DNA of 37,808 nucleotides from contig CADEDC010000056.1 of the NCBI GenBank assembly GCA_902825985.1, positions 1 through 37,808 on the forward strand, written 5' to 3'. The stretch's first letter is position 1, and every line of letters starts with the position of its first letter. Shown in pieces: positions 15,959 to 23,648 of this stretch. The notes beneath the pieces were generated by a model. That model saw only the letters and a list, made by a program, of their open reading frames with translations. It had not been told where the DNA came from and made no database searches. Origin of the DNA: an uncultured Acidobacteriota bacterium (GTDB taxonomy: Bacteria; Acidobacteriota; Vicinamibacteria; Vicinamibacterales; CAVVIG01). A program made the position numbers and the translations under genes.

Positions 15959-16903
15959 TTCCGGTCGCCTACCGGCGGTCGTCGACCACCGCGGCATGGC
16001 GACCCAGCGGCACTGGGCCGGGTGTGTCCGCACGTAGCCGGCCAGCAGCGGCGTCAACTGCGCCCGGCAGGCGGCGGCGTCGGCCGCCGCGTCGGCAAGC
16101 GGCGCCGGCAGCGGCGGGTGGATCTCGATGATGCGCCGTCCCCGGTCACGCCAGGTCAACACCGGGAGCGTCGGCGCGCCGGTCGCGCGACGCAGCGCCA
16201 GCCAGCCATGCCGCACGATCAGCGGATGACCGGGTAGATCGACGCGAAACGCTTCGCGGCCGAACGGACCGTCCGCGGTCACATAGACGAGCGCTCCCTG
16301 CCGGAGCAGGCGGCGCATCTGGAGCAGCCCGGCGAGGCGCGATGGCGCGTCGCCGTCCGGCAGCCGGATGACCGTCCCCGCCTCGATCGCCGCCTGCCAG
16401 CGCGGGTCGCCGACGCTGGCCTGCAGCCGGCCGGCGAAGCGCACCGGATAGCCAAGCGCACGCAGCCGCAGCCAGGTCTTCGGCGGACCGAGGTGGAAGC
16501 CGAGCAGCAGGGCCCCGTCGGGCTGCGCGATCAGCCGGTCGGCGCCGTGCAGCACGACGTCGCGCGCCAGCGCCGCCGTGGAGTCCATGCCAAGCAGCGC
16601 CTCCTCGGCGACGAACCGCCCGTGATTCGCCAGCACCGCGAGCGCCAGCCGATGGCCGGCCCACCCGGTCGCCCCTTGTGCGGCGGCCCACGCTGCCGCC
16701 CGGCGATAGCGGCCGCGCGCCGCGCCGTCAACGATCGCCAGACCGGCGAGGACGTTCTCCGTGACGCCAATCGGCAGCGCCCGCAACATCGACGTCAGCC
16801 GGCGCAGCTTCGCCGGCCCGGCGAACATGTCCGGTGAGAGTTCCGGATCGCGTTGGTCGGCCGTGACCGGCCCGAGGCCGGCGGCGCCCGCTCGCCCGGT
16901 CAC
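15902..16903 (-). CDS. LpxL/HtrB-like acyltransferase
   Basis: A 333-aa protein resembling the lipid A late acyltransferase family (LpxL/LpxM, lysophospholipid-acyltransferase-like). Visible family features are ALLLGFHLGPPKTWLRLRALGYPVRF, VYVTADGPFGREAF and VDLPGHPLIVRHGWLALRRATGAPTLPVL. The catalytic motif is normally HX4D or HX4E; here His137 is followed by L-G-P-P-Lys142, so the acidic partner is missing at that position. It would transfer an acyl group, probably from the adjacent ACP, to a lipid or other hydroxyl or amine. It starts at GTG 16903, overlapping the ACP stop by 4 bp. It is the last gene of a four-gene operon. Its last 57 bp overlap the convergent permease gene. Confidence 0.75.
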   Translation of the reverse strand: MTGRAGAAGLGPVTADQRDPELSPDMFAGPAKLRRLTSMLRALPIGVTENVLAGLAIVDGAARGRYRRAAAWAAAQGATGWAGHRLALAVLANHGRFVAEEALLGMDSTAALARDVVLHGADRLIAQPDGALLLGFHLGPPKTWLRLRALGYPVRFAGRLQASVGDPRWQAAIEAGTVIRLPDGDAPSRLAGLLQMRRLLRQGALVYVTADGPFGREAFRVDLPGHPLIVRHGWLALRRATGAPTLPVLTWRDRGRRIIEIHPPLPAPLADAAADAAACRAQLTPLLAGYVRTHPAQCRWVAMPRWSTTAGRRPESAIDQGAAGAPDEQVAGG

Positions 16904-17172
16904 GCCGATCGCCCCTGCTCGGCGCGCTTGCGCTCGACGAGATCGACCAGGCTGCCAAGCGTCTCGAACGTGCCGGGCCGGAAGTCGACCTGCTCGTCGA
17001 ACGTGATGCCGAACGCCTGCTCGCTGGCGATCACGACCTCGAGCAGCTCGACCGAGTCGAGCAGGTAGCCCTGACTCAGCCGCGTGTCGCGGGCCGGTTG
17101 CGCCGGAGTGCGCGCCTGACCGACGATGCGCGACACGATGGCGGCGACCACCGTCAGGGTCTCCGTGTTCAT
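16900..17172 (-). CDS. Stand-alone acyl carrier protein
   Basis: A 90-aa four-helix carrier protein. LLDSVELLEVVIASEQAFGITF carries the phosphopantetheine attachment serine, Ser40, in the D-S-V context. Following acidic residues and the C-terminal helix TFETLGSLVDLVERKR complete the ACP pattern. It is not the fatty-acid-synthesis ACP: it lacks fab neighbours and sits between an acyl ligase and an acyltransferase, with 4-bp overlaps at both ends (ATGA at 17169-17172, GTGA at 16900-16903). Its likely job is to carry the acyl or aryl group made by the upstream ligase to the downstream acyltransferase. It would need a phosphopantetheinyl transferase encoded elsewhere. Confidence 0.88.
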   Translation of the reverse strand: MNTETLTVVAAIVSRIVGQARTPAQPARDTRLSQGYLLDSVELLEVVIASEQAFGITFDEQVDFRPGTFETLGSLVDLVERKRAEQGRSA

Positions 17173-18659
17173 GGGGCGACGCCTTCGAGAGCCGCGATGC
17201 AGGCGAGACGATTGATCTTGCCGCCGGTCAACCGCGGCAGCATCGCCACCTGCACGATCGCGCGCGGCCACGCCCACGAGGGCAGCGACACCGCCGCCCG
17301 ATCCTTGACCTGGGCGAGCGACGCCTCGGCCGCGCAGGTGAGCACGGCACCGAACGAGGCGCCGGCGGCGCCGGCCATCGGCACGACGGCCACGTCGCCC
17401 ACGCCGTCGATTTCGCGCAGGCGCCCGGCCACCCACGTGAGGTTCACGAGCCGGCCTTCGCGCGTCCGGATGCAGTCGTCGATTCGCCCCGTGAGCCGCA
17501 GCCGGCCGTCCGCCTGCACGACCCCGAGGTCGCGCGTCGGCCACCAGCCGTCCCGATCGGACCGGGTGACGGACGGCGGAAATCCATATCCGGCCATCAG
17601 CCACGGGCTTTGGATCCAGATGCGGCCGCCGTCGACCGCGGATGCCGCGTCATCGGCGGCATCGCCGATGCGCAGCGCGACGCCGGGCAGGACGCGCCCC
17701 ACGGTGTCCGGCTGCACGTCGTCTGCCGGACCGGAGTCGACGGCGATGACGCCGGTCTCGCTCGACGAGTAGTTCTGTCGGAGGGGAACGCCGAAGCGGG
17801 TCCGGAACGCGTCGAACACCTGGCGCGATACCGGGCTGGACAGCAGGCAGATGCGCGGCGCGATCGCCGGGCCGGTCAGCCGGCAGCGGCCCAGCACGTC
17901 GGCGAAGTGCGCGGTGGCCGACCACAGCGCGAACTGCGGCCGCGCGAGAATCGACAGCGCCATCCGATGGTCGACCGGGTCGAGAAGACCGAACGCACCG
18001 CCGAGCATCATCGCCGAGAGCAGCCGCGTGAGCCCGTGGCCGTGTGCCAGGGAGACACCGGCGACGATGCCGTCACCGTCGCGCAGTTCGAGTGCGTCGA
18101 GCCGCGCCTCCACGCCCGCGACCAGGGCTTCCATCGTCCGGTACACCGGCTTCGGCATGCCGGTCGACCCGGAGGTGAAGAGCACCACGCCCGGGCTTCT
18201 GAGCATCGGCAACGGAAGCCCGCCTCGCCCCGATGACAACGCCGCCGGTGCGCCGAGCACGAGCGTCCGGCATCCCAGCCGCCGGGCGTCCGCAATTGCC
18301 GCCGCCGTGAGCGCGCCGGGACGGGCGCCGGTGGCGGCGACGGCCTCGCGGATGCCCGGCGGAAACAGCACCGTCAACCCCTGCGGCACCGCCGCCGACG
18401 TGAGGGGCAGCGCCAGGTCCGGCGTCCAGGCGCCGGTGTCGGCCGGCAGCACGATCAGCCAGGCCGGCCGCGACGCCGCGGCGGCAAACAGGGCGACCGA
18501 TTCCGCCGAGGACGGCAGGGCGACGGCGACCGGGACCTGTTCGCCGCCCACCGCTTCATCGATCTCGGCGCGCCAGGCGACGGCCAGCCGTTCGAGTTCA
18601 TCCGCCGACCACGTGCGGCCGCCGCTGATGACGGGTGGGAACTGCGGCGCGCGTCTCAT
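17169..18659 (-). CDS. AMP-forming acyl/aryl ligase (ANL superfamily)
   Basis: A 496-aa adenylate-forming enzyme. Motifs: LFTSGSTGMPKPV (160-172, phosphate loop), NYSSSETGVI (296-305), TRDLG (Asp377, ribose binding), LTGRIDD (Arg392), and catalytic lysine Lys481 in TGGKINR. It activates a carboxylic acid with ATP and probably loads it onto the adjacent ACP rather than onto CoA; this is inferred from context. The substrate is not predictable by eye. ATG 18659 overlaps the exporter stop by 4 bp, and its own stop overlaps the ACP start by 4 bp. Stand-alone ligases of this size with an ACP and an LpxL-like acyltransferase also occur in aryl-polyene and flexirubin-type clusters (known), but no ketosynthase is present here. 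Confidence 0.88.
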   Translation of the reverse strand: MRRAPQFPPVISGGRTWSADELERLAVAWRAEIDEAVGGEQVPVAVALPSSAESVALFAAAASRPAWLIVLPADTGAWTPDLALPLTSAAVPQGLTVLFPPGIREAVAATGARPGALTAAAIADARRLGCRTLVLGAPAALSSGRGGLPLPMLRSPGVVLFTSGSTGMPKPVYRTMEALVAGVEARLDALELRDGDGIVAGVSLAHGHGLTRLLSAMMLGGAFGLLDPVDHRMALSILARPQFALWSATAHFADVLGRCRLTGPAIAPRICLLSSPVSRQVFDAFRTRFGVPLRQNYSSSETGVIAVDSGPADDVQPDTVGRVLPGVALRIGDAADDAASAVDGGRIWIQSPWLMAGYGFPPSVTRSDRDGWWPTRDLGVVQADGRLRLTGRIDDCIRTREGRLVNLTWVAGRLREIDGVGDVAVVPMAGAAGASFGAVLTCAAEASLAQVKDRAAVSLPSWAWPRAIVQVAMLPRLTGGKINRLACIAALEGVAP

Positions 18660-20515
18660 GCGCCCGCTCGGATCCCGGCAGGTGGCAGACCGACGGCGCG
18701 ATACTGGCGGTCGTACAGCTGCCGGTAGCGCCCGTGCCGATCGAGCAGCGCCGCATGCGAGCCGCGCTCGACCACCGCGCCGCGCTCGAGCACGACGATC
18801 TGGTCGGCGCTCATGATCGTCGACAGCCGATGCGCGATGACGACGGTCGTTCGGCCGCGGCGCAGCCGCTGCAGCGCGTCCTGGATCAGCGCTTCCGTGC
18901 CGCTGTCCAGGCTCGACGTCGCTTCGTCCAGGATCAGGATGGCCGGATTCGCCAGCAGGGCGCGCGCAATCGCCACCCGCTGCCGTTGGCCGCCCGAAAG
19001 CCGGATGCCACGCTCGCCGATCAGCGTGTCGTAGCCGTCGGCGAAGCCGGCGACGAACTCGTCACAGCCGGCCGAGGTGCCGGCGCCGCGGATCGACGCG
19101 GGTGAGGCGTCCGGCATCGAGAACGCGATGTTCTCGGCGATCGTGCCGTCGAACAGGACATCGTCCTGCAGCACCACCCCCAGGTTCCGGCGGTACGACT
19201 CGCGCGCGAGACCGGCAAGGTCGTGGCCGTCCACCAGCACCCGACCGGCGGTTGGGCGATGCAGGGCCATCAGCAGGCCGACCAGCGTGGTCTTGCCGGC
19301 GCCGCTCGATCCCACGAGTGCCGTCGTCGTGCCGGCCGCGGCGTCGAACGAGATGTGGTGCAGGACCGGAACTCCTGGCGTGTACTCGAAGCTCACGTCC
19401 TGAAACGCGACATCGCCGCGCATGGTGAGCGGCGGCGACCCGACGGCAGCGGCGCCCGCCGCGGCGTCGTCGTCGGCTTCGATGCGCACCTGCCGGAGTT
19501 CCTCCATCCGCTCGACCCCGGCGAACGCCTCGGCGAGCGGGCCGGCGAGTGCCGACAGCTGCGCCACCGGCAGCGTCAGCAGCGCCAGGAACGACACGTA
19601 CATCGCCACGTCGCCGGCGCTCATCGCCTTGCGTTGCACGGCGGCGCCCCCAGTCACCATGACGACGAGGGCGGCGATGCCGAGCATGGCCGTGAAGAAG
19701 GCGTTCACGGCGGCGGTTCCGATCATCGCCCGGCGGACGTTGTCGAACAGCCGCTCCGCCCGATCGCTGAAGGCCCGATCCTCACGCGGCTCCGCTGCGT
19801 AGGCCTTGACGATGCGAACGCCGCCGAGGCTCTCGCCGAGGCGGCCGGTCATCTCGGCCATCAGACGGCCACGCTCGCGGAAGATCGGACGCAGGCGTCC
19901 CGAGGCCGCCGCGATGCCGACGCCGAACAGGCCGAGGACCGTCGCCACGATCACGGTCAGCCAGGGGTCGATCGACAGCAGCGCCGCCAGTGCGAGCAGC
20001 GCGATCACGACCGAGGCCGCGAGCTGCACGACGTCGCGGCCGACGAACGGCCGCACCGCGTCGGCGTCGTGCCAGATGCGCGACAGCAGCGCGCCGGTCG
20101 TCATGCGGTCGAGGCGATTGACGGGCCAGCGGATCACCCGGGCGAAGTTCAGCTCGCGTGCCTCGGCGACCGCGTGCGCCGCGGCCACGCCGAGCAGTCG
20201 ACCCAACGCGAACGACGTGACGGCGGCGGCCACCGCGGCGAGACCGATCAGAGTAGCGAGCAGCGGCAGCAGATCCCAGCGTCCGGCGCCGACGACGTCG
20301 TCGAGGAAGCGCTTCGCGGTGAACGGCGCGACGAGGCCGCAGAGGCGATTGAGCAGCATCAGGACGAAGCCGGCGGCCAGGCGCCAGCGATGGGCGGCGA
20401 TCAGCGCCCAGGCCGCGCGCCAGGCGCGCGGCGACGGCAGGAGGGCGGGTGCAGCGCCGTCGGCGTGGCCAGACTGGCGGCGGCCGCCGTGCAACTTCTC
20501 GGCGCCCGAGGCCAT
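18656..20515 (-). CDS. ABC exporter, fused membrane and ATPase domains (MsbA-like)
   Basis: A 619-aa half-transporter. Six hydrophobic segments lie in residues of about 30-310, followed by an ATPase domain with Walker A VGSSGAGKTT, Q-loop VVLQDDVLFDGTIAENIAF, signature LSGGQRQRVAIARALL, Walker B ILILDEATSSLD and H-loop IAHRLSTI. It should work as a homodimer exporting or flipping a lipid, peptide or small hydrophobic molecule. It is the first gene of the operon with ligase, ACP and acyltransferase, so an acylated lipid-like product is the probable cargo. ATG 20515 is preferred; a TTG at 20530 would add five residues. It is divergent from the glycosyltransferase gene with only 38 nt between starts. 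Confidence 0.92.
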   Translation of the reverse strand: MASGAEKLHGGRRQSGHADGAAPALLPSPRAWRAAWALIAAHRWRLAAGFVLMLLNRLCGLVAPFTAKRFLDDVVGAGRWDLLPLLATLIGLAAVAAAVTSFALGRLLGVAAAHAVAEARELNFARVIRWPVNRLDRMTTGALLSRIWHDADAVRPFVGRDVVQLAASVVIALLALAALLSIDPWLTVIVATVLGLFGVGIAAASGRLRPIFRERGRLMAEMTGRLGESLGGVRIVKAYAAEPREDRAFSDRAERLFDNVRRAMIGTAAVNAFFTAMLGIAALVVMVTGGAAVQRKAMSAGDVAMYVSFLALLTLPVAQLSALAGPLAEAFAGVERMEELRQVRIEADDDAAAGAAAVGSPPLTMRGDVAFQDVSFEYTPGVPVLHHISFDAAAGTTTALVGSSGAGKTTLVGLLMALHRPTAGRVLVDGHDLAGLARESYRRNLGVVLQDDVLFDGTIAENIAFSMPDASPASIRGAGTSAGCDEFVAGFADGYDTLIGERGIRLSGGQRQRVAIARALLANPAILILDEATSSLDSGTEALIQDALQRLRRGRTTVVIAHRLSTIMSADQIVVLERGAVVERGSHAALLDRHGRYRQLYDRQYRAVGLPPAGIRAGA

Positions 20516-20539
20516 GCGGATGAATCTCAAGGTCAGCCT

Positions 20540-20545
20540 TAGAAT
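20540..20545 (+). promoter_or_regulatory. -10 TAGAAT, 8 nt before the glycosyltransferase start
   Basis: TAGAAT followed by 8 nt (ACGGCAGC) and ATG 20554, within the 38-nt divergent gap. No Shine-Dalgarno sequence is present. A small inverted repeat AAGG, 4 nt, CCTT (20529-20540) sits just upstream and could be an operator shared with the exporter operon, though it is short. Confidence 0.5.
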
Positions 20546-20553
20546 ACGGCAGC

Positions 20554-21768
20554 ATGGCAGGCGCGGACCGTCTGAAAGTCATCCGGGTGATCGCCCGGTT
20601 GAATACAGGCGGGCCATCACGCCACGTGATTCTGCTCGACGCCGGACTTCGGTCGCGCGGCCATCGGACATTGCTCGTCCACGGGGCGGTCAGTGCGACC
20701 GAGGCCTCGATGGAACCGCTCGCCGATGCGCAGCCGATCCGCCGCGTGAAGCTGCCCTATCTGGGCCGCAGCCTGCGGGTGATGGACGATCTGCGGGCGT
20801 TCTGGCGGGTGACGCGGCTGCTGTTCCGTGAGCGCCCGGACGTCGTGCACACGCACACCAGCAAGGCCGGCATGGTCGGCCGCGCCGCCGCCATCGTCTA
20901 CAACCTGCTGACGCCCGGCCGCCGCCGATGCGTCATCATCCATACCTTCCACGGCCACGTCTTCGAGGGCTATTTCTCACCGCTGGTGACGCGCGGCGTG
21001 CTCGCCATCGAGCGGACGCTGGCGCGCGTCACCGACCGCATCGTCACCATCTCGCCGCGCCAGCGTGACGACATCGTCGGCCGCTACCGGATCGCGGCGG
21101 CGGCGAAGGTGGTGGTCGTCCCGTTGGGGCTCGACCTGCAGCCGCTGCTCGACCTCCCGCCTGGCGGCGGCTGTCTTCGTCGCCGACTAAACATCCCCGC
21201 CGACGCGGTGGTCGTCGGATTCGTCGGCCGGCTCGTGCCGATCAAGGATGCCGGGACGCTGCTGCGCGCATTCGCCGCGGCTCGCCGGCAGCAGCCGGAT
21301 CTCCACCTGGTGATCGCCGGCGACGGCCAGATGCGCGCGCCGCTGCTCGACCTGGCGGGCGCCCTCGGCGTCGCCGCCCACGTCCATGCGATCGGCTGGT
21401 GGAACGGGCCGTTGACGACGCTCTACGAGGCCATGGACGTGTGTGCGTTGTCGTCCCTGAACGAGGGCACACCGGTCGCGCTCATCGAGGCGATGGCCGC
21501 CGGGGTCGCCGTCGTGTCGACCGCCGTCGGCGGCGTCCCCGACATCGTCGAGGACGGCGTCACCGGGCTGCTCGTACCGCCCGGCGACGTGGCGCGGCTC
21601 GCCGCCGCCCTGCTGGCGCTGTCGGCGAATCCGTCACGGCGCGCGGCGATGGGGGCGGCCGGCCGCCGTCACGCCGCCCGGCACTTCATGCACGGCCGGC
21701 TGGTGGACGACATCGAGCGCCTCTACCGCGACACGACGCGTATACTGGGCCGCGAGTTGCCGCGCTGA
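20554..21768 (+). CDS. Glycosyltransferase family 4 (GT-B)
   Basis: A 404-aa glycosyltransferase. The N-terminal acceptor domain opens with KVIRVIARLNTGGPSRHVILL, followed by PDVVHTHTSKAGMVGR. The C-terminal sugar-nucleotide domain shows VGFVGRLVPIKDAGTLLRAFA, LVIAGDGQ and the EX7E motif in NEGTPVALIEAMAAGVAVVSTAVGGVPDIV. Such enzymes transfer a sugar with retention, usually onto a lipid carrier, polysaccharide or cell-envelope glycolipid. Donor and acceptor are unknown. It is divergent from the acyl cassette and could glycosylate the same product, but it could equally be unrelated. ATG 20554 places the beta-1 strand at the expected position. Confidence 0.93.
   Translation: MAGADRLKVIRVIARLNTGGPSRHVILLDAGLRSRGHRTLLVHGAVSATEASMEPLADAQPIRRVKLPYLGRSLRVMDDLRAFWRVTRLLFRERPDVVHTHTSKAGMVGRAAAIVYNLLTPGRRRCVIIHTFHGHVFEGYFSPLVTRGVLAIERTLARVTDRIVTISPRQRDDIVGRYRIAAAAKVVVVPLGLDLQPLLDLPPGGGCLRRRLNIPADAVVVGFVGRLVPIKDAGTLLRAFAAARRQQPDLHLVIAGDGQMRAPLLDLAGALGVAAHVHAIGWWNGPLTTLYEAMDVCALSSLNEGTPVALIEAMAAGVAVVSTAVGGVPDIVEDGVTGLLVPPGDVARLAAALLALSANPSRRAAMGAAGRRHAARHFMHGRLVDDIERLYRDTTRILGRELPR
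21741..21746 (+). promoter_or_regulatory. -10-like TATACT inside the end of the glycosyltransferase gene
   Basis: TATACT lies 25 nt before the glycosyltransferase stop and about 64 nt before ATG 21810 of the next gene. It could start a transcript whose leader is the 15-bp repeat. No clear -35 was seen. Confidence 0.3.
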
Positions 21769-21810
21769 GGGGGACGCCGCTGACGGGGACGCCGTTGAGG
21801 GGAAAGCCGA
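21766..21810 (+). repeat. Three 15-bp direct repeats between stop and start codons
   Basis: Three tandem units: TGAGGGGGACGCCGC, TGACGGGGACGCCGT and TGAGGGGAAAGCCGA. They begin exactly at the TGA stop of the glycosyltransferase and end at the A of the next ATG. In the downstream frame the units read L-R-G-T-P, L-T-G-T-P, L-R-G-K-P, then Met-Thr, so the start codon lies where the next unit would begin. Each unit carries a GGGG run that can act as a Shine-Dalgarno sequence. Confidence 0.8.
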
Positions 21811-22730
21811 TGACGAACTGCCTGCCATTGCCGTGTCGCGTCCCGCCCGCGGTCGGATTCATCGCGGTCGCTGCGGCTTCGCTGTTCTGCGCGTCGCTCG
21901 CCGGCGGCCAGACGCTGACCGGTGCGATCGACTTCCACGCCCACGGCGCTCCCGACGGCACGCCGCGGAAGATCGATGTCATCGAGCTGGCCAGCGCCGC
22001 CAGGGCCGCCGGCATGCGGGCCATCGTCATCAAGAACCACTACGAGCCGACCGCGTCGCTGGCCTACATCGTCCGCAAGGCGGTGCCCGGCATCGAGGTG
22101 TTCGGCGGCATCTCGCTCGACCTGACGGTCGGCGGCGTCAACCCGGCGGCGGTCGAGTGGATGACCCGGATCACGGGCGGCTACGGCAAGGTCATCTGGC
22201 TGCCGACGTTCGACTCCGAGTCGCAGGTACGGCTGACCGGAGAGAACCGGCGATTTGCGCCGGTGACGCGCGACGGCCGGCTGCTGCCCGAGGTGCTGCA
22301 GGTGATCGCGCTGGCGGCGAAGCACGACCTCGTGCTCGAGACCGGTCATTCGGCGCCGGCCGAGTCGCTGCAGATCATCGCCGAAGCCAGGCGGCAGGGC
22401 GTGAAGCACGTGCTCGTCACCCACGCCATGACCAGTCCGGGAGGGGCGATGACGCTCGCCCAGATGCAGGAGGCGGCGAAGCTCGGCGCGCTGCTCGAGC
22501 TGGTCTACTCGCCGATGACCGACGCGCAGCTGGAGAGGGAAGCCGACGCCATCCGGACGATCGGCGCCGCGTCGTTCGTCCTGTCCAGCGATCTCGGTCA
22601 GCCGCAGAACCCGCTGCACACGGACGGACTGCTGGCGTTGTACAAGGGGCTGATGGACAAGGGCATCCCGGCGGCTGACATCGACCTGATGTCGCGCCGG
22701 AACCCGGCGCGGTTGCTCGGACTGCCCTGA
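21810..22730 (+). CDS. Exported DUF6282-like metal-dependent hydrolase
   Basis: A 306-aa protein with a signal-like hydrophobic segment (residues about 13-34), then IDFHAHGAPDGTPRKIDVIELASAARAAGMRAIVIKNHYEPTASLAYIVRK. The HAH pair (His43, His45), KNHYEP, LETGHSAP, VLVTHAM and LSSDLGQPQNPLHTDG are metal-site motifs of an amidohydrolase/PHP-like TIM barrel. The overall pattern matches the DUF6282 family as I remember it; no substrate is known. Note the repeated His and Asp spacing typical of a two-metal site. ATG 21810 has GGGG 8 nt upstream within the repeat. It follows the glycosyltransferase on the same strand (41 nt between stop and start), so co-transcription is possible. Confidence 0.82.
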   Translation: MTNCLPLPCRVPPAVGFIAVAAASLFCASLAGGQTLTGAIDFHAHGAPDGTPRKIDVIELASAARAAGMRAIVIKNHYEPTASLAYIVRKAVPGIEVFGGISLDLTVGGVNPAAVEWMTRITGGYGKVIWLPTFDSESQVRLTGENRRFAPVTRDGRLLPEVLQVIALAAKHDLVLETGHSAPAESLQIIAEARRQGVKHVLVTHAMTSPGGAMTLAQMQEAAKLGALLELVYSPMTDAQLEREADAIRTIGAASFVLSSDLGQPQNPLHTDGLLALYKGLMDKGIPAADIDLMSRRNPARLLGLP

Positions 22731-22743
22731 CGCGGGCGCGGAC

Positions 22744-22798
22744 GTTTACGAGAGCGTTACGCCGTCGTCATCGCTTCTTCGCGGCGTGCGGATACCGT
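22744..22798 (+). promoter_or_regulatory. Promoter and GTTAC direct-repeat box of the response regulator
   Basis: GTTTAC (22744-22749) and GTTAC (22756-22760), with the TTACG cores exactly 11 nt apart, form a direct repeat of the type bound by OmpR/PhoB-family regulators. A TACCGT -10-like element (22793-22798) lies 31 nt after the box and 6 nt before ATG 22805. The same layout recurs before the TonB receptor gene. Confidence 0.5.
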
Positions 22799-22804
22799 GA
22801 GCCG

Positions 22805-23515
22805 ATGTCCCGCCGCTCTGCCCCGCGCGTGCTCGTCGTCTGCCGGGATGCCGCGCTCGAGACGCGACTGCACAAGGAGCTCGACGGGCCACCCGACCTG
22901 CACATCGAGTTCGTGACTGCCGCCGAATACGCCAGGCGGTCGCTGAACGGCGGCACGGCATCGGACGTCATCGTGCTCGACCCGAGCGCGACCGCACCGG
23001 ACGGCTTCGACGTCTATCGCGTGCTGCAGCCGCGCTCGGCGGCGCCGGCGCTCGTCGTGCTGCGCGCGCGCAGCGCCACCCGCGATGTGGCCGGCACCCG
23101 CTGGACCGCCGGCGGCGGCATGGAGGCGCTCGAGCACCGGCTCCACAACGCGCTCGGTCGCACCATGGCGCGCTTCACCTGGCTGCCGGTGCGCCACGCC
23201 GGCCCGCGGCTGCACGCGTCGTTCCCGGGGACGCAGGTGCAGGTGGACGGCGCCGCGGTCGACCTGTCGCGACGCGAGGCGGAGCTGCTCGCGCTCCTGC
23301 TGGCGCATCTCAATCGCATCGTGTCACGGGAGATCCTCATCGCCGAACTCTGGGGATACGAGACGCGTTCGCTCGACGTCTACATCCGCCGCCTGCGCCG
23401 CAAGCTCGGGCCGGCCGGCGCGCAGATCGAGACCGTCACCGGCCTCGGCTACCGCTTCGTCGAACCGGCGCCGCACGATGCCCCCGCCCCGCCGTCGGCC
23501 GACAGCGCTGCCTGA
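22805..23515 (+). CDS. OmpR-type response regulator with degenerate receiver
   Basis: A 236-aa DNA-binding regulator. Residues 8-115 resemble a receiver domain: VLVVCRD replaces the usual acidic pair, Asp59 in VLDPS matches the phosphorylation site, but the Thr/Ser (VVLRARS) and the conserved Lys of the KPF motif are absent. Residues 135-220 form an OmpR winged helix (VDLSRREAELLALLLAHLNRIVSREILIAELWGYETRSLDVYIRRLRRKLG, then VTGLGYRF). No histidine kinase is next to it. Its promoter and that of the downstream TonB receptor carry the same GTTAC box, so it probably controls itself and the receptor. Whether it is phosphorylated is doubtful. Confidence 0.88.
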   Translation: MSRRSAPRVLVVCRDAALETRLHKELDGPPDLHIEFVTAAEYARRSLNGGTASDVIVLDPSATAPDGFDVYRVLQPRSAAPALVVLRARSATRDVAGTRWTAGGGMEALEHRLHNALGRTMARFTWLPVRHAGPRLHASFPGTQVQVDGAAVDLSRREAELLALLLAHLNRIVSREILIAELWGYETRSLDVYIRRLRRKLGPAGAQIETVTGLGYRFVEPAPHDAPAPPSADSAA

Positions 23516-23521
23516 GGCGTA

Positions 23522-23575
23522 GTTACAGACTGTTAACACCGCCGTCGCGGGATCATCACGACGCCTGCCTAGACT
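23522..23575 (+). promoter_or_regulatory. Promoter and GTTAC box of the TonB receptor
   Basis: GTTAC (23522-23526) and GTTAAC (23532-23537), 10 nt apart, can also be read as an imperfect palindrome centred on A23529. A TAGACT -10-like element (23570-23575) follows 32 nt later, matching the layout before the response regulator. The leader to ATG 23649 has a GAGGAAA Shine-Dalgarno sequence. Confidence 0.5.
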
Positions 23576-23648
23576 CGACCTGTCCAGTACGAGAACCAAC
23601 ACGAACGCGTGTGGCCTGCGGGCCGCCGTTCTCACCAGAGGAAACGCA

